Shown piece by piece: positions 33,889 to 42,642 of a stretch of 64,000 bases of DNA. Position 1 is the first letter of the stretch. Each line of letters begins with the position of its first letter. This DNA is from Xenorhabdus yunnanensis (GTDB lineage: Bacteria; Pseudomonadota; Gammaproteobacteria; Enterobacterales; Enterobacteriaceae): the NCBI RefSeq assembly GCF_028598805.1, contig NZ_JAQRFI010000003.1, forward strand, positions 110,055 through 174,054, read 5' to 3'. A model generated the notes under the pieces. That model searched no databases, was not told where the DNA came from, and worked only from the letters and a program-made list of their open reading frames with translations. Made by a program: the position numbers and the translations under genes.

Positions 33889-36800
33889 TATACAGTCGCA
33901 GCTAGATAAGGTACTGAGTACCGTTGGCAAACTGACCAGTTCCTTTAAATCTTTTCAACGGCATCAGAAAAAGCTGGCAGATACAGTAGATAAAATACAT
34001 AACCAGTTTAAAAAGCTTAATAAGACCATTGAGAGCTTAAAACCTATAGTCAGATATGCGCAGGAAACTGCGCGTATACGCGCTGATCTTAAAGCCTATA
34101 ATCAAACAATTAAACAATCTTTATCTACGCGGCAGAATTCTACAAGAGTTATGCAGGTTAGTGCCGCCAGTCAATCAGCCAATATTGTTCAAACTACCCA
34201 GATTATTAAACAAGAAAATTCATCCAGTAAAAAAAACGAATTTAATCTTGGTGTCACTGGGAATATGACTAACAATTTTAAATTGTTAGATAAGTTGGTC
34301 ATTAATATTAATCCTAAAATAACAATTTTATTTGGCATACTGAATAAAATTAATGGGGTTTTAAATTTAACTACTGGCTTTGTAAAGGTAACGTTTCAAG
34401 CACTAATTAACCATATACAAATTTTCGGCAATATTGGCATAAAAGTATTTGACTCTTTAAGAGTCAGTTTGAATATATTTGCACTGTTGGGAATTCAAGC
34501 TTTTGTAGAGCTAAGAGCCGGCCTGAACTTTTTTGCACAGTTGGGGCTTCGGGCTTTTGTAGAGTTAAGAGCCGGCCTGAACTTTTTTGCACAGCTGGGG
34601 CTTCGGGTGTTTGTAGAATTAAGAGCCGGCCTGAACTTTTTTGCGCAGCTGGGCGTTCGGGCGTTTGTAGAGTTAAGAGCCGGCCTGAACTTTTTTGCAC
34701 AGCTGGGGCTTCGGGCGTTTGTAGAGCTAAGAGCCAGCCTGAACTTTTTTGTGCAGTTGGGGCTTCGGGCGTTTGTAGAGTTAAGAGCCGGCCTGAACTT
34801 TTTCATGCAGTTGGGGCTTCGGGTTTTCGTAGAGTTAAAAGCCAGTCTTAATATTTTTGCACAGTTTGGAATTCAGATTTTTGTTAATCTAAGAGTTAGC
34901 CTAGATAAATTTGCGGAACTGGGGCGTAAGGCTCTGGAAATGCTAAAGTCCAGCCTGGATGTGTTTGCACAATTAGGAATTAAAGCTTTTGAAGCGTTAA
35001 AAACCAGTCTGAGTTTCTTTGCACAGCTTGGGATTCAGGCACTGGATAAATTAAAGTCCAGTCTGGATACATTTTTACAGTTAGGACTTAAAGCTTTTGA
35101 AGAATTAAAATCTACTTTGAATTTCTTTGCACAATTAGGCGTTCAGGCACTGGATAAATTAAAGTCCAGTCTGGATGTATTTATACAGTTAGGACTTAAA
35201 GCTTTTGAAGAATTAAAAGCCAGTCTGAATTTCTTTGCACAATTAGGCGTTCAGGCGCTGGATAAATTAAAATCCACTTTGGATGCATTTGTGCAGTTGG
35301 GTATTCAAGCTCTAAACAAATTAACATCACCTTTAGAGGTGTTTGCACAGTTGGGTCTTAAAGCTTTTGAGGAATTAAAAGCCAGTCTCAATTTTTTTGC
35401 GCAATTGGGAATTCAGGCACTGGATAAATTAAAGTCCAGTCTGGATACATTTTTACAGTTAGGACTTAAAGCTTTTGAAGAATTAAAATCTACTTTGAAT
35501 TTCTTTGCACAATTAGGCGTTCAGGCACTGGATAAATTAAAGTCCAGTCTGGATGTATTTATACAATTAGGACTTAAAGCTTTTGAAGAATTAAAAGCCA
35601 GTCTGAATTTCTTTGCACAATTAGGCGTTCAGGCGCTGGATAAATTAAAATCCACTTTGGATGCATTTGTGCAGTTGGGTATTCAAGCTCTAAACAAATT
35701 AACATCACCTTTAGAGGTGTTTGCACAGTTGGGTCTTAAAGCTTTTGAGGAATTAAAAGCCAGTCTCAATTTTTTTGCGCAATTGGGAATTCAGGCGCTG
35801 GATAAATTAAAGTCCAGTCTGGATGTATTTGTGCAGTTAGGACTTAAAGCTTTTGAAGAGTTAAAAGCCAGTCTCAATTTCTTTGCACAATTAGGCGTTC
35901 AGGCGCTGGATAAATTAAAATCCACATTAGATGCATTTGTGCAATTGGGTGTTCAGGCACTGAATAAATTAACAGCGCCACTGGATATATTTGCGCAACT
36001 GGGAACGCAGACGCTGGATAAATTAAAATCCACATTGGATGCATTTGTCCAGTTGGGTGTTCAGGCGCTGAATAAATTAACAGCTCCACTGGATATATTT
36101 ACTCAGATTGGAGTTCAGGCTCTGGAAGAATTAATAGCTAATATAAATAAATTTTCCCAAGTAGGTATTCAGGCTCTGGAGAATTTAAGAGATGGCTTAA
36201 AGGCATTCGCACAATTTGGAACCGAGGCTTTGGAAGCACTAAGAGCTGCCATGGATTTTTTTGGTAAAACCGGAAACAAGGTTTTTGGCTCACTTAATGA
36301 TGGTGCTGATTTGCTATCTAACAAAGGAGGTAAAGATACTTTTGGAAAACAAAGAACAGGCTTGGGAGCATTAGGGAATATTGGTCAAAAAGTTTTTGGT
36401 GTTTTGGGTAATGGCATAAATATTCTGGCAAGTGTTGGTGTAAAAGGTCTGTCTTTCTTAAGTAATGCTTTCAGTACCTTAGGTAAGGTAATGATGTTTC
36501 TTGGTCGGGCTATGATGGCAAACCCAATTCTTGCCATTATTGGTGTTATCGCAATGGCTGCTATTTATATTTGGCAGAATTGGGAATCATTGGGGCCAAA
36601 ATTCACAGCTTTATGGGAAAGCGTTAAAAATATCTTTAGCAGTGCTTGGGAAGGAATTAAAAACCTTGTTAATACTGCATGGGAAGGTATTAAGAGTTAT
36701 TTCATGAATGGTGGGTTAATCGGCATTATCTACCAAAACTGGGATACCATTAAACAAAGTGCTTCAGAAGCTTGGGAATTCGTTAAAGCGACAATTAGTG

Positions 36801-37531
36801 GAGCTTGGGAATCCGTTAAACAGAATACATCTGAAATCTGGGAAAGCATTAAAAAATCAATTTCAGACAGATGGAATGAAATTGTTGCTGATGTTCAGGC
36901 TATTCCTGAAAAGTTAAAGAAGGCTGGATCAGAAATGATTGACAGCTTGTTGGTTGGTATTCAGGAAAAATGGGAAAACCTGAAAGGTAAATTTGCCTCA
37001 ATTACGGACTGGTTTAAATCGTGGTGGTCTGACGATGATAAAAAGGAAGTTACGTTAAAAAAATCGGAGGAAATTACTAAGAGCGAAACATCTCAACAAG
37101 CGGCACAACTTACTAAACATGATACAGGAGGATTTATTCCTGCTGGGAAACAAGGCATTGTGGGTGAATATGGCCCTGAAATTATTAATGGCCCAGCCAA
37201 TGTTACCAGCCGGAAAAATACCGCGAAACTCGCTGCTCTGGGGTTTGCTGTCAGCTCAATGTCACTGCCTGTTGCGGCGCAGGATGCACCTTTACATGCA
37301 CAAAGTTTGCCTGCTCACACTTATGAGGAAGTTCAGGCGAAGAGGGAGCGGAGTCAGCCACAGCAATATAGTGGCGCAGCACTGCAATATAACATCTATG
37401 TCTATGGCTCTCAGGGACAGTCCGCGCAGGATATCGCCCGTATGGTCAGACAGGAACTGGAACAACGAGAACGTATGCAGCAAGCCCGTATGCGTAGCTC
37501 ACTTTCTGACAGAGGAGAAGATTTCTCATGA
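33881..37531 (+). CDS. Tail tape-measure protein T with 34 tandem 18-residue repeats
   Basis: Sets tail length and is ejected or rearranged on contraction. ATG 33881 overlaps E'; the frame also has GTG 33869. About 1216 aa against about 815 in P2. Order: N-terminal coiled coil (SSFKSFQRHQKKLADTVDKI), a region with 34 units of the type LNFFAQLGLRAFVELRAG (residues about 197-808), hydrophobic segments (ILAIIGVIAMAAIYIW), Trp-rich WESVKNIFSSAWEGI repeats, and the C-terminal GGFIPAGKQGIVGEYGPEII typical of tape measures. The repeat region is much more regular than in P2 T. Confidence 0.9.
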   Translation: MSNIQSQLDKVLSTVGKLTSSFKSFQRHQKKLADTVDKIHNQFKKLNKTIESLKPIVRYAQETARIRADLKAYNQTIKQSLSTRQNSTRVMQVSAASQSANIVQTTQIIKQENSSSKKNEFNLGVTGNMTNNFKLLDKLVININPKITILFGILNKINGVLNLTTGFVKVTFQALINHIQIFGNIGIKVFDSLRVSLNIFALLGIQAFVELRAGLNFFAQLGLRAFVELRAGLNFFAQLGLRVFVELRAGLNFFAQLGVRAFVELRAGLNFFAQLGLRAFVELRASLNFFVQLGLRAFVELRAGLNFFMQLGLRVFVELKASLNIFAQFGIQIFVNLRVSLDKFAELGRKALEMLKSSLDVFAQLGIKAFEALKTSLSFFAQLGIQALDKLKSSLDTFLQLGLKAFEELKSTLNFFAQLGVQALDKLKSSLDVFIQLGLKAFEELKASLNFFAQLGVQALDKLKSTLDAFVQLGIQALNKLTSPLEVFAQLGLKAFEELKASLNFFAQLGIQALDKLKSSLDTFLQLGLKAFEELKSTLNFFAQLGVQALDKLKSSLDVFIQLGLKAFEELKASLNFFAQLGVQALDKLKSTLDAFVQLGIQALNKLTSPLEVFAQLGLKAFEELKASLNFFAQLGIQALDKLKSSLDVFVQLGLKAFEELKASLNFFAQLGVQALDKLKSTLDAFVQLGVQALNKLTAPLDIFAQLGTQTLDKLKSTLDAFVQLGVQALNKLTAPLDIFTQIGVQALEELIANINKFSQVGIQALENLRDGLKAFAQFGTEALEALRAAMDFFGKTGNKVFGSLNDGADLLSNKGGKDTFGKQRTGLGALGNIGQKVFGVLGNGINILASVGVKGLSFLSNAFSTLGKVMMFLGRAMMANPILAIIGVIAMAAIYIWQNWESLGPKFTALWESVKNIFSSAWEGIKNLVNTAWEGIKSYFMNGGLIGIIYQNWDTIKQSASEAWEFVKATISGAWESVKQNTSEIWESIKKSISDRWNEIVADVQAIPEKLKKAGSEMIDSLLVGIQEKWENLKGKFASITDWFKSWWSDDDKKEVTLKKSEEITKSETSQQAAQLTKHDTGGFIPAGKQGIVGEYGPEIINGPANVTSRKNTAKLAALGFAVSSMSLPVAAQDAPLHAQSLPAHTYEEVQAKRERSQPQQYSGAALQYNIYVYGSQGQSAQDIARMVRQELEQRERMQQARMRSSLSDRGEDFS
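34469..36304 (+). repeat. 54-bp tandem repeat array (34 units) in the tape-measure gene
   Basis: Units start every 54 bases from 34469. A higher-order duplication of seven units (378 bp) is visible: 35009-35386 and 35387-35764 are almost identical at DNA level, differing by few substitutions in the parts I compared (e.g. CAGTTA versus CAATTA near 35567). This indicates recent unequal recombination or slippage that changes protein length in 18-residue steps. Confidence 0.95.
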
Positions 37532-37992
37532 TGGCTGCACTTGGTTTGTTTGTATTTATGCTGAAAACAACGCCATATCAGACTTTTCAATATAAACAGA
37601 GTTGGCGACATGCCTTTAATAGCCGCGTGGGAGCGCGGCCTGCATGGCAGTTTGTCGGTTCAGATAACGATACGATCACGCTATCAGGAGAGCTTTATCC
37701 TGAGTTGACAGGTGGTTCTCTTTCACTGACTGCATTGAAATTAATGGCAGATAGTGGCAAGGCGTGGTCTTTCATTGATGGAAGTGGTGCGATTTACGGC
37801 ATGTTCGTTATCGAAAGCATTGATGAGACAAAAACGGAATTTATGTCAGGTGGTGCTGCCAGAAAAATCAGTTTTACGCTGACTTTGCGGCGGGTTGATA
37901 ACAATCTGTTTGAAATGTTGGGTGATTTGCAGGATCAGCTTTCTGATTTCAAAAATGAGGTTGTTGATAAAGCTAATGGAGTATTCTCATGA
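37528..37992 (+). CDS. Tail terminator/assembly protein U
   Basis: P2 gpU-like protein of 154 aa. N-terminal MAALGLFVFMLKTTPYQTFQ and the central RPAWQFVGSDNDTITLSGEL, then LTGGSLSLTALK, are the family pattern. Starts at ATG 37528 inside the T stop (or ATG 37531). Overlaps D by 4 bases. Confidence 0.93.
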   Translation: MMAALGLFVFMLKTTPYQTFQYKQSWRHAFNSRVGARPAWQFVGSDNDTITLSGELYPELTGGSLSLTALKLMADSGKAWSFIDGSGAIYGMFVIESIDETKTEFMSGGAARKISFTLTLRRVDNNLFEMLGDLQDQLSDFKNEVVDKANGVFS

Positions 37993-39548
37993 TCGATCCT
38001 GAAAAGTGGATACCTAGCACGGATTGGGTTCCCCAATTTGATTTGGTTACCGGAAAAACCAGTAAGCCCGCTTTTCGTCTGGAAATCAATAACAAGGACA
38101 TCAGCGGGAAGATTCAATCACGTTTGATATCGTTAACGCTGACGGATAATCGTGGCTTGGAATCAGACCAGCTCGATATTGAGTTGGATGATGCTGATGG
38201 CATGCTGAGTTTGCCTCGTCGGGGCGATGTTCTCACACTGGAACTGGGGTGGCATGGCCACTCCTTAACTCCGAAGGGAAAATTTGTTGTTGATGAAATC
38301 GAACATGTCGGTGCGCCTGATCGACTAACCATTCGTGCCCGAAGTGCAGATTTTCGTGGTGATCTGAATGTGAAACGCGAAAATTCTTATCATAAACAGA
38401 CGTTAGAAAACATTGTGAGTACGATTGCTGCGAGAAACCAACTGAAATTTCAAATCAGTAAGGAATTACAAGGGATCTCCATGCACATCGATCAGACTAA
38501 CGAATCTGACGTGAGCTTCTTGACTCGTATAGCAAAACAAGAAGGGGCAATTGCTTCTGTCAAAAATGGTGAGTTGTTGTTTGTTCTACAAGGACAAAAT
38601 AAGACTGCGAGTGGTCAGGCTATTCTGCCTGTGCTGATTACTCGTGAATCAGGGGACAGCCATCGGTTTTCTTTGTCTGATCGTGAAGCCTATACCAGTG
38701 TTGTTGCCCAATGGCAGGATACACGCATAGCGACTAAGCAGACAGTTAAATTGAGGAGGGTAGAATCAAAGAGTAGGGAAGCCGAAATTATCATTGAATA
38801 TGGAAGCAGCGAGAAAAAATCGTCAGGCAAGGATGCTCCTCAAAAAGAAAAAAATTCTTCCCCAAAAGAGAAAGACTCTTCTAAGAAAAAAGAATTTCGA
38901 GTCATTAAAAAGGAAAAAGATCGCAAAAGTGAGTCTCCTCAAGGAGTGAGTTCTGCCAAGTTTGCTAAGACTAGTGAAGTGAGTCTGGAAAAGAAAAATG
39001 GTGTCGATTTAACGAAGAAGAATCACAAAACAAAAGGAAGGGAGAAACCCGCTTATATTGAAAAAGCGCAAAAGGAGCGTAAAAGAAAAAACAGAAATAA
39101 CGGAACAATTGACAGAGAAAGGAATATCGATACCAAGGTAAGTCTATCTTCTAAAGAACAAAATGAATCAACGACCGAGTATCATAAAACAACAACGGTA
39201 CAGCAAGAATCTGCAAGTTACTTAGTAGGAACTCAGGAGAATGTTCTGACTCTTTCCCGCGTTTATTCTAATAAGGAAAATGCAGAGCGTGCCGCCAAAG
39301 CTGCTTGGGAAAAAATGCAGAGAGGCGCGGCGCAGTTCTCTATCACATTGGCGAAAGGGCGTGCAGATGTCTACCCTGAAACACCCATCCAGCTAAAGGA
39401 TTTTAAGCCGGAGATTGATGGAACTCATTGGACACTGGTGAAAGTAACCCACAATCTTAACGACAGTGGTTTTACGACATCCTTGGATCTCGAAATCAAA
39501 ATTGATGATGTTGAGATCAAAACGGCAGATACTGAAATAAAAACTTGA
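37989..39548 (+). CDS. Baseplate hub protein D with lysine-rich insertion
   Basis: P2 gpD homologue (T4 gp27-like hub; called late control protein in older notes). 519 aa, against about 387 in P2. Conserved regions flank an insertion: N-terminal PAFRLEINNKDISGKIQSRL and VVDEIEHVGAPDRLTIRARS, C-terminal LSRVYSNKENAERAAKAAWE. The insertion, about residues 262-400, is Lys/Ser/Glu-rich and low complexity (e.g. EKKSSGKDAPQKEKNSSPKE). It is probably a flexible loop. The stop overlaps the candidate CI site before ogr. Confidence 0.92.
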   Translation: MIDPEKWIPSTDWVPQFDLVTGKTSKPAFRLEINNKDISGKIQSRLISLTLTDNRGLESDQLDIELDDADGMLSLPRRGDVLTLELGWHGHSLTPKGKFVVDEIEHVGAPDRLTIRARSADFRGDLNVKRENSYHKQTLENIVSTIAARNQLKFQISKELQGISMHIDQTNESDVSFLTRIAKQEGAIASVKNGELLFVLQGQNKTASGQAILPVLITRESGDSHRFSLSDREAYTSVVAQWQDTRIATKQTVKLRRVESKSREAEIIIEYGSSEKKSSGKDAPQKEKNSSPKEKDSSKKKEFRVIKKEKDRKSESPQGVSSAKFAKTSEVSLEKKNGVDLTKKNHKTKGREKPAYIEKAQKERKRKNRNNGTIDRERNIDTKVSLSSKEQNESTTEYHKTTTVQQESASYLVGTQENVLTLSRVYSNKENAERAAKAAWEKMQRGAAQFSITLAKGRADVYPETPIQLKDFKPEIDGTHWTLVKVTHNLNDSGFTTSLDLEIKIDDVEIKTADTEIKT

Positions 39549-39567
39549 TCTCAATATGAGATCTTTG
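39546..39567 (+). promoter_or_regulatory. ogr promoter with CI-like operator
   Basis: A -35-like TTGATC (39545) and -10-like TATATT (39569) with an 18-base spacer precede ogr. The spacer holds TG-ATCTC-A-ATATGAGATCTTTG, 20/22 identical to 19064-19085 next to cI, and contains the palindrome GATCTCA-ATA-TGAGATC. In phage 186 CI represses the pB promoter of the equivalent activator gene. Confidence 0.6.
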
Positions 39568-39617
39568 GTATATTGTTCACCAGACGAGATGATGTTATTT
39601 CAAGAAAGGTGAACAAT

Positions 39618-39854
39618 ATGATTAAGTGTCCTCTGTGTGGTCAGTCAGCGCATACTCGTAGTAGCTTTGAACATTCAAGCCAAACAAAGGAGCGCTATAA
39701 CCAATGTCAGAACGTCAATTGTGGAGCAACGTTCGTTAGCCATGAAACCTTTGTACGTTTCATTTCTAAGCCAGGTGAAGTCCAGAATGTCACGCCACAT
39801 CCAAAGGCAAAAACCAAGAGGCAACCTCGCCAGAAAGTGGCTGCCGTGCAGTAA
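39618..39854 (+). CDS. ogr: Ogr/Delta/B-type late gene activator
   Basis: Small zinc-binding transcription activator that recruits RNA polymerase at P2-type late promoters. Start ATG 39618 follows GAAAGGTGAA; the frame extends upstream but not with a better site. Zinc ligands are in IKCPLCGQSAHTRSS and QCQNVNCGATFVSHET, with the R-S and C-T patterns of the family. 78 aa. It should act on the TGT-N12-ACA sites at 22405, 23377 and 31538. Confidence 0.92.
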   Translation: MIKCPLCGQSAHTRSSFEHSSQTKERYNQCQNVNCGATFVSHETFVRFISKPGEVQNVTPHPKAKTKRQPRQKVAAVQ

Positions 39855-39899
39855 TTAATGTAAAAACATAAATAACAAAAAACCATTGCTCCAGTTTTT

Positions 39900-39922
39900 G
39901 CCACCGTTATGGTGGCTTTTTT
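39900..39922 (+). terminator. Terminator after ogr
   Basis: GCCACC, loop GTTAT, GGTGGC followed by six T. It marks the right limit of the tail cluster. Confidence 0.9.
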
Positions 39923-39937
39923 GTGGATATTGAATTG

Positions 39938-39966
39938 AATAAAGTTCTCTTATAGAGAACTTTATT
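39938..39966. repeat. 12-bp inverted repeat at right edge of tail cluster
   Basis: AATAAAGTTCTC and GAGAACTTTATT flank TTATA. A second imperfect inverted repeat (CGCCCACTT / AAGTAGGCG) follows at 39969-39993. They may be terminators for the convergent ydcH-like gene or remnants of an attachment region. No matching copy was found at the left edge. Confidence 0.6.
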
Positions 39967-40012
39967 AACGCCCACTTGTCAATAAAGTAGGCGTCAAAAG
40001 CATTTGGCGGGG

Positions 40013-40237
40013 TTATTTTTGATTATGGAATTCTTCTTGCAAAATCCTTTGCATTTCATCTTTGATGTGTAGTTTTTCTTTTTTCAAACGTACAACTTTA
40101 TCACTGTAGCCCGCTCCATTAGGGCCTTCAAGTTGGGTTATCTCGTGGTCAAGTCGGTTATGTTTTTCAAACAGGGATTGGAAACGGGGATGAGATTCTT
40201 TCAGGTTGGATACTAAATCACGATATTCTAGAAACAT
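40013..40237 (-). CDS. YdcH/DUF465-family protein
   Basis: 74-residue alpha-helical hairpin protein of unknown function common in Enterobacterales. FLEYRDLVSNLKESHPRFQS at the N-terminus, then LFEKHNRLDHEITQLEG and VRLKKEKLHIKDEMQRIL, match the family. GGAGGCC precedes the start. It is convergent with the tail cluster. Confidence 0.85.
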   Translation of the reverse strand: MFLEYRDLVSNLKESHPRFQSLFEKHNRLDHEITQLEGPNGAGYSDKVVRLKKEKLHIKDEMQRILQEEFHNQK

Positions 40238-40317
40238 GAGGCCTCCTATACGAAATTTACCACCACACTTAAATAAGTGTAGCAGCCCATTGTAATATCA
40301 GACTTGAGATATATCAC

Positions 40318-40344
40318 ATAAAAAAGAACTGGTAACACCAGTTC
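40318..40344 (-). terminator. Orphan minus-strand terminator
   Basis: On the minus strand GAACTGG, loop, CCAGTTC is followed by TTTTTT (complement of 40318-40325). No minus-strand gene lies directly upstream in the 160 bases before ecotin, so it may end an unrecognised small transcript. Confidence 0.5.
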
Positions 40345-40506
40345 ATCAGATTGATTATTAATAAAAGTTAACATTGATTCTAAGTGAATAGTTTTAATCT
40401 TATCTAATGCCGATAAAAATCAGAGTGTTGCCAAAAAACATAATTTACCCCAGATTTTTTATTGTTATTATTCAATCTCCTTTTTAAATATATTCAGAGG
40501 TGATAT

Positions 40507-40983
40507 ATGAAAAAATATCTATTTTCTTTAGCGGCGTTGATGGTATCGACTTCTGTTTTTGCGGATAAAAAACTTGAAGATGTAGCACCTTATCCTGCGG
40601 CTTCTGAGGGAATGATACGCAGTATGATTGAACTTCCTCAGAAAGAGCATGAAAACAACTACATGGTTGAGTTGATGATTGGCAAGGATATGAAAGTGGA
40701 TTGTAACCATCATTGGTTTGGTGGCAAGTTGGAAACAAAAGTATTGGAAGGATGGGGATATAATTATTATGAGCTAAATAAAGTCTCTGGCCCCGCTTCA
40801 ACAAAAATGGCATGTCCAAACAAGGAAAAAACCGTACGCTTTGTTCAGGTTAATTTAGGTAAAGATGCGGCTATACGCTATAACAGCAAATTACCTATCG
40901 TGGTATATACGCCAAAAGATATGACAGTAAAATATCGTATTTGGCAGGCCTCGGATAAAGTAAAGGAAGCAGTAATTAAATAA
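40507..40983 (+). CDS. eco: Ecotin, periplasmic serine protease inhibitor
   Basis: Dimeric inhibitor of trypsin-fold proteases. Signal peptide at about residues 1-20 ([19 protein letters not shown]). The mature part has the ecotin landmarks [43 protein letters not shown] and VKYRIWQA, with the disulfide cysteines in DCN and MACP. Aligned from memory with E. coli ecotin, the reactive P1 Met (STMMAC) is Lys100 here (STKMAC). Lysine at P1 would favour trypsin- and plasmin-like targets, relevant to insect proteases. 158 aa. Confidence 0.95.
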   Translation: MKKYLFSLAALMVSTSVFADKKLEDVAPYPAASEGMIRSMIELPQKEHENNYMVELMIGKDMKVDCNHHWFGGKLETKVLEGWGYNYYELNKVSGPASTKMACPNKEKTVRFVQVNLGKDAAIRYNSKLPIVVYTPKDMTVKYRIWQASDKVKEAVIK

Positions 40984-41020
40984 GCCATTGATTAAATAAG
41001 TCTTTAATTAGATAAATCAA

Positions 41021-41052
41021 CAACCTGAGTTTTTCATATTAAACTCAGGTTG
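41021..41052 (+). terminator. Terminator after ecotin
   Basis: CAACCTGAGTTT, 8-base loop, AAACTCAGGTTG, 12 perfect pairs, then TTCTATT. Confidence 0.82.
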
Positions 41053-41302
41053 TTCTATTAATGAGCTTAATACACTGTTTTTTTATATTAATTTTTAAAA
41101 AATGAAGATACATTTCTTCGTTTCTTATTGTTAAGTTAACAATAAAGCAATCCATAGTTAACCTATACACGTTAATTCATATTGATGATGTTTACTTCAT
41201 CTTTATTTTCTATCAGTGATTCCTTGCCCATACTTCAAAATACTAACTAAACTGTTTTTGGATTCTTTTGCATTCATGCAAATATCATTGAGGAATCGTA
41301 GC

Positions 41303-42010
41303 ATGTTTAAAAAATTATCGGCAGAGTTCTTTGGTACTTTTTGGTTGGTATTCGGTGGATGTGGTAGTGCTGTTTTAGCTGCGACATTTCCACAGCTGGG
41401 GATTGGTTTTCTGGGGGTATCTCTGGCTTTTGGTTTAACAGTGGTAACGATGGCCTATGCTGTGGGGCATATTTCAGGAGGGCATTTTAATCCGGCGGTC
41501 ACATTGGGATTGTTTGTGGGCGGTCGTATTTCAGCTAAACATGTCGTTCCTTATATCATTGCCCAAGTGATCGGAGGAATTGCGGCAGCAGCGGTGCTTT
41601 ATCTTATCGCCAGCGGTAAAAGTGGTTTTGATGCAACGGCAAGTGGTTTTGCATCTAATGGCTATGATGAACATTCTCCCGGTGGTTTTTCATTACAAGC
41701 TGCAATTATTATTGAATTAGTATTAACCGCATTCTTCTTGATTGTCATTCTTGGGGCAACAGATAAAAATGCGCCAGCAGGTTTCGCACCATTAGCTATC
41801 GGTTTAGCATTGACACTTATTCATTTAATTAGCATTCCAGTAACAAATACATCGGTGAACCCGGCAAGAAGTACTGCGGTTGCTATTTTCCAGGGAACCT
41901 GGGCTTTGAAGCAGCTTTGGGTATTCTGGTTTATTCCATTAATTGGTGGTGTTATTGGAGGGTTAATATATCGATTACTATTACGGAAAGATGATTCATT
42001 TGTTAATTAA
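41303..42010 (+). CDS. aqpZ: Aquaporin Z
   Basis: Inner-membrane water channel. The frame opens at 41216, but ATG 41303 with GAGGAA upstream gives [20 protein letters not shown], the AqpZ start, and about 235 aa. Both half-helix NPA motifs are present ([11 protein letters not shown] and [12 protein letters not shown]), and six membrane helices can be traced. The AefG and the first-NPA Thr match water-selective members. Monocistronic. Confidence 0.95.
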   Translation: MFKKLSAEFFGTFWLVFGGCGSAVLAATFPQLGIGFLGVSLAFGLTVVTMAYAVGHISGGHFNPAVTLGLFVGGRISAKHVVPYIIAQVIGGIAAAAVLYLIASGKSGFDATASGFASNGYDEHSPGGFSLQAAIIIELVLTAFFLIVILGATDKNAPAGFAPLAIGLALTLIHLISIPVTNTSVNPARSTAVAIFQGTWALKQLWVFWFIPLIGGVIGGLIYRLLLRKDDSFVN

Positions 42011-42026
42011 TATTTTATTCATTTTG

Positions 42027-42054
42027 AAAAGCCATGCTATAGCATGGCTTTTTT
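42027..42054 (+). terminator. Terminator after aqpZ
   Basis: AAAAGCCATGCTA pairs with TAGCATGGCTTTT, then TTT. Strong terminator. Confidence 0.9.
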
Positions 42055-42108
42055 TACCCTTTTTATGGTGGATTTATTCACCCTTCAATATTTTTAAAGG
42101 AAAAAATG

Positions 42109-42488
42109 ATGGAGAAAAATATAACATGGGAAAGAGGTGAATATTGGCTTGCAACGGATAAGAGAAAAATTGATATCCATTTCATACATAGTGAATTAAC
42201 GCAATTGTTTTTGGCATGCGGTATAGAGTTTGATAGAGTCAAAATTGCAATAGAAAATAGTATATGTTTTGCATTATTTCACCGTGATAAAGAAATTGGT
42301 ATTGCACTTGTTATGTGAATCCGCGTGTATTTATTATTGATGAACATCAAAAGAAAGGGTTAGAGCGCTGGTTGGTAGAATGTATTTTACAATATCCAGT
42401 TATTCCTTATGTGCAATACGTGACATTGGTGACTTCTATGGCGGGATGGCTCTATGAGAAACTTGGTTTTTCACCCGTTGTTGAGTAG
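42109..42488 (+). pseudogene. Broken GNAT acetyltransferase
   Basis: The first frame (42109-42318) reads ITWERGEYWLATDKRKIDI and ends at TGA after EIGIALVM. A shifted frame continues at once with PRVFIIDEHQKKGLERWLVE and LVTSMAGWLYEKLGFSPVVE. Together they are the start and end of a small GNAT enzyme, with the linking segment (normally about 10 residues plus a beta-strand) deleted and the frame lost. The CoA-binding loop HQKKGLERW is also less Gly-rich than usual. No product expected. Confidence 0.78.
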
Positions 42489-42642
42489 GATTTTGTATGG
42501 ACATTAGACAAAACGAAAATACCTAAAGCACCTCAATAAATAATAAAAGTTCAGGCGGTTATTATTATATATAATACCGCCTGGTATTTTATATCGTTTC
42601 ATTAAGAGTAAAAGTAAATAACTATTCTGAAAATAAACATCA

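Noticed and set aside
34464..34806. Long minus-strand and alternative-frame open frames within the tape-measure repeats
   Set aside because: They arise because the 54-bp repeat keeps all frames periodic and free of stops. They have no start signals and mirror the sense repeat.
34469..36304. CRISPR-like repetitive array
   Set aside because: The repeats are directly adjacent, in frame and coding, with no unique spacers of constant length and no cas genes in the window.
18407..39854. Complete inducible P2 prophage
   Set aside because: No integrase, capsid, terminase or portal genes, and no attachment-site duplication was found at the two edges. A tailocin fits better.
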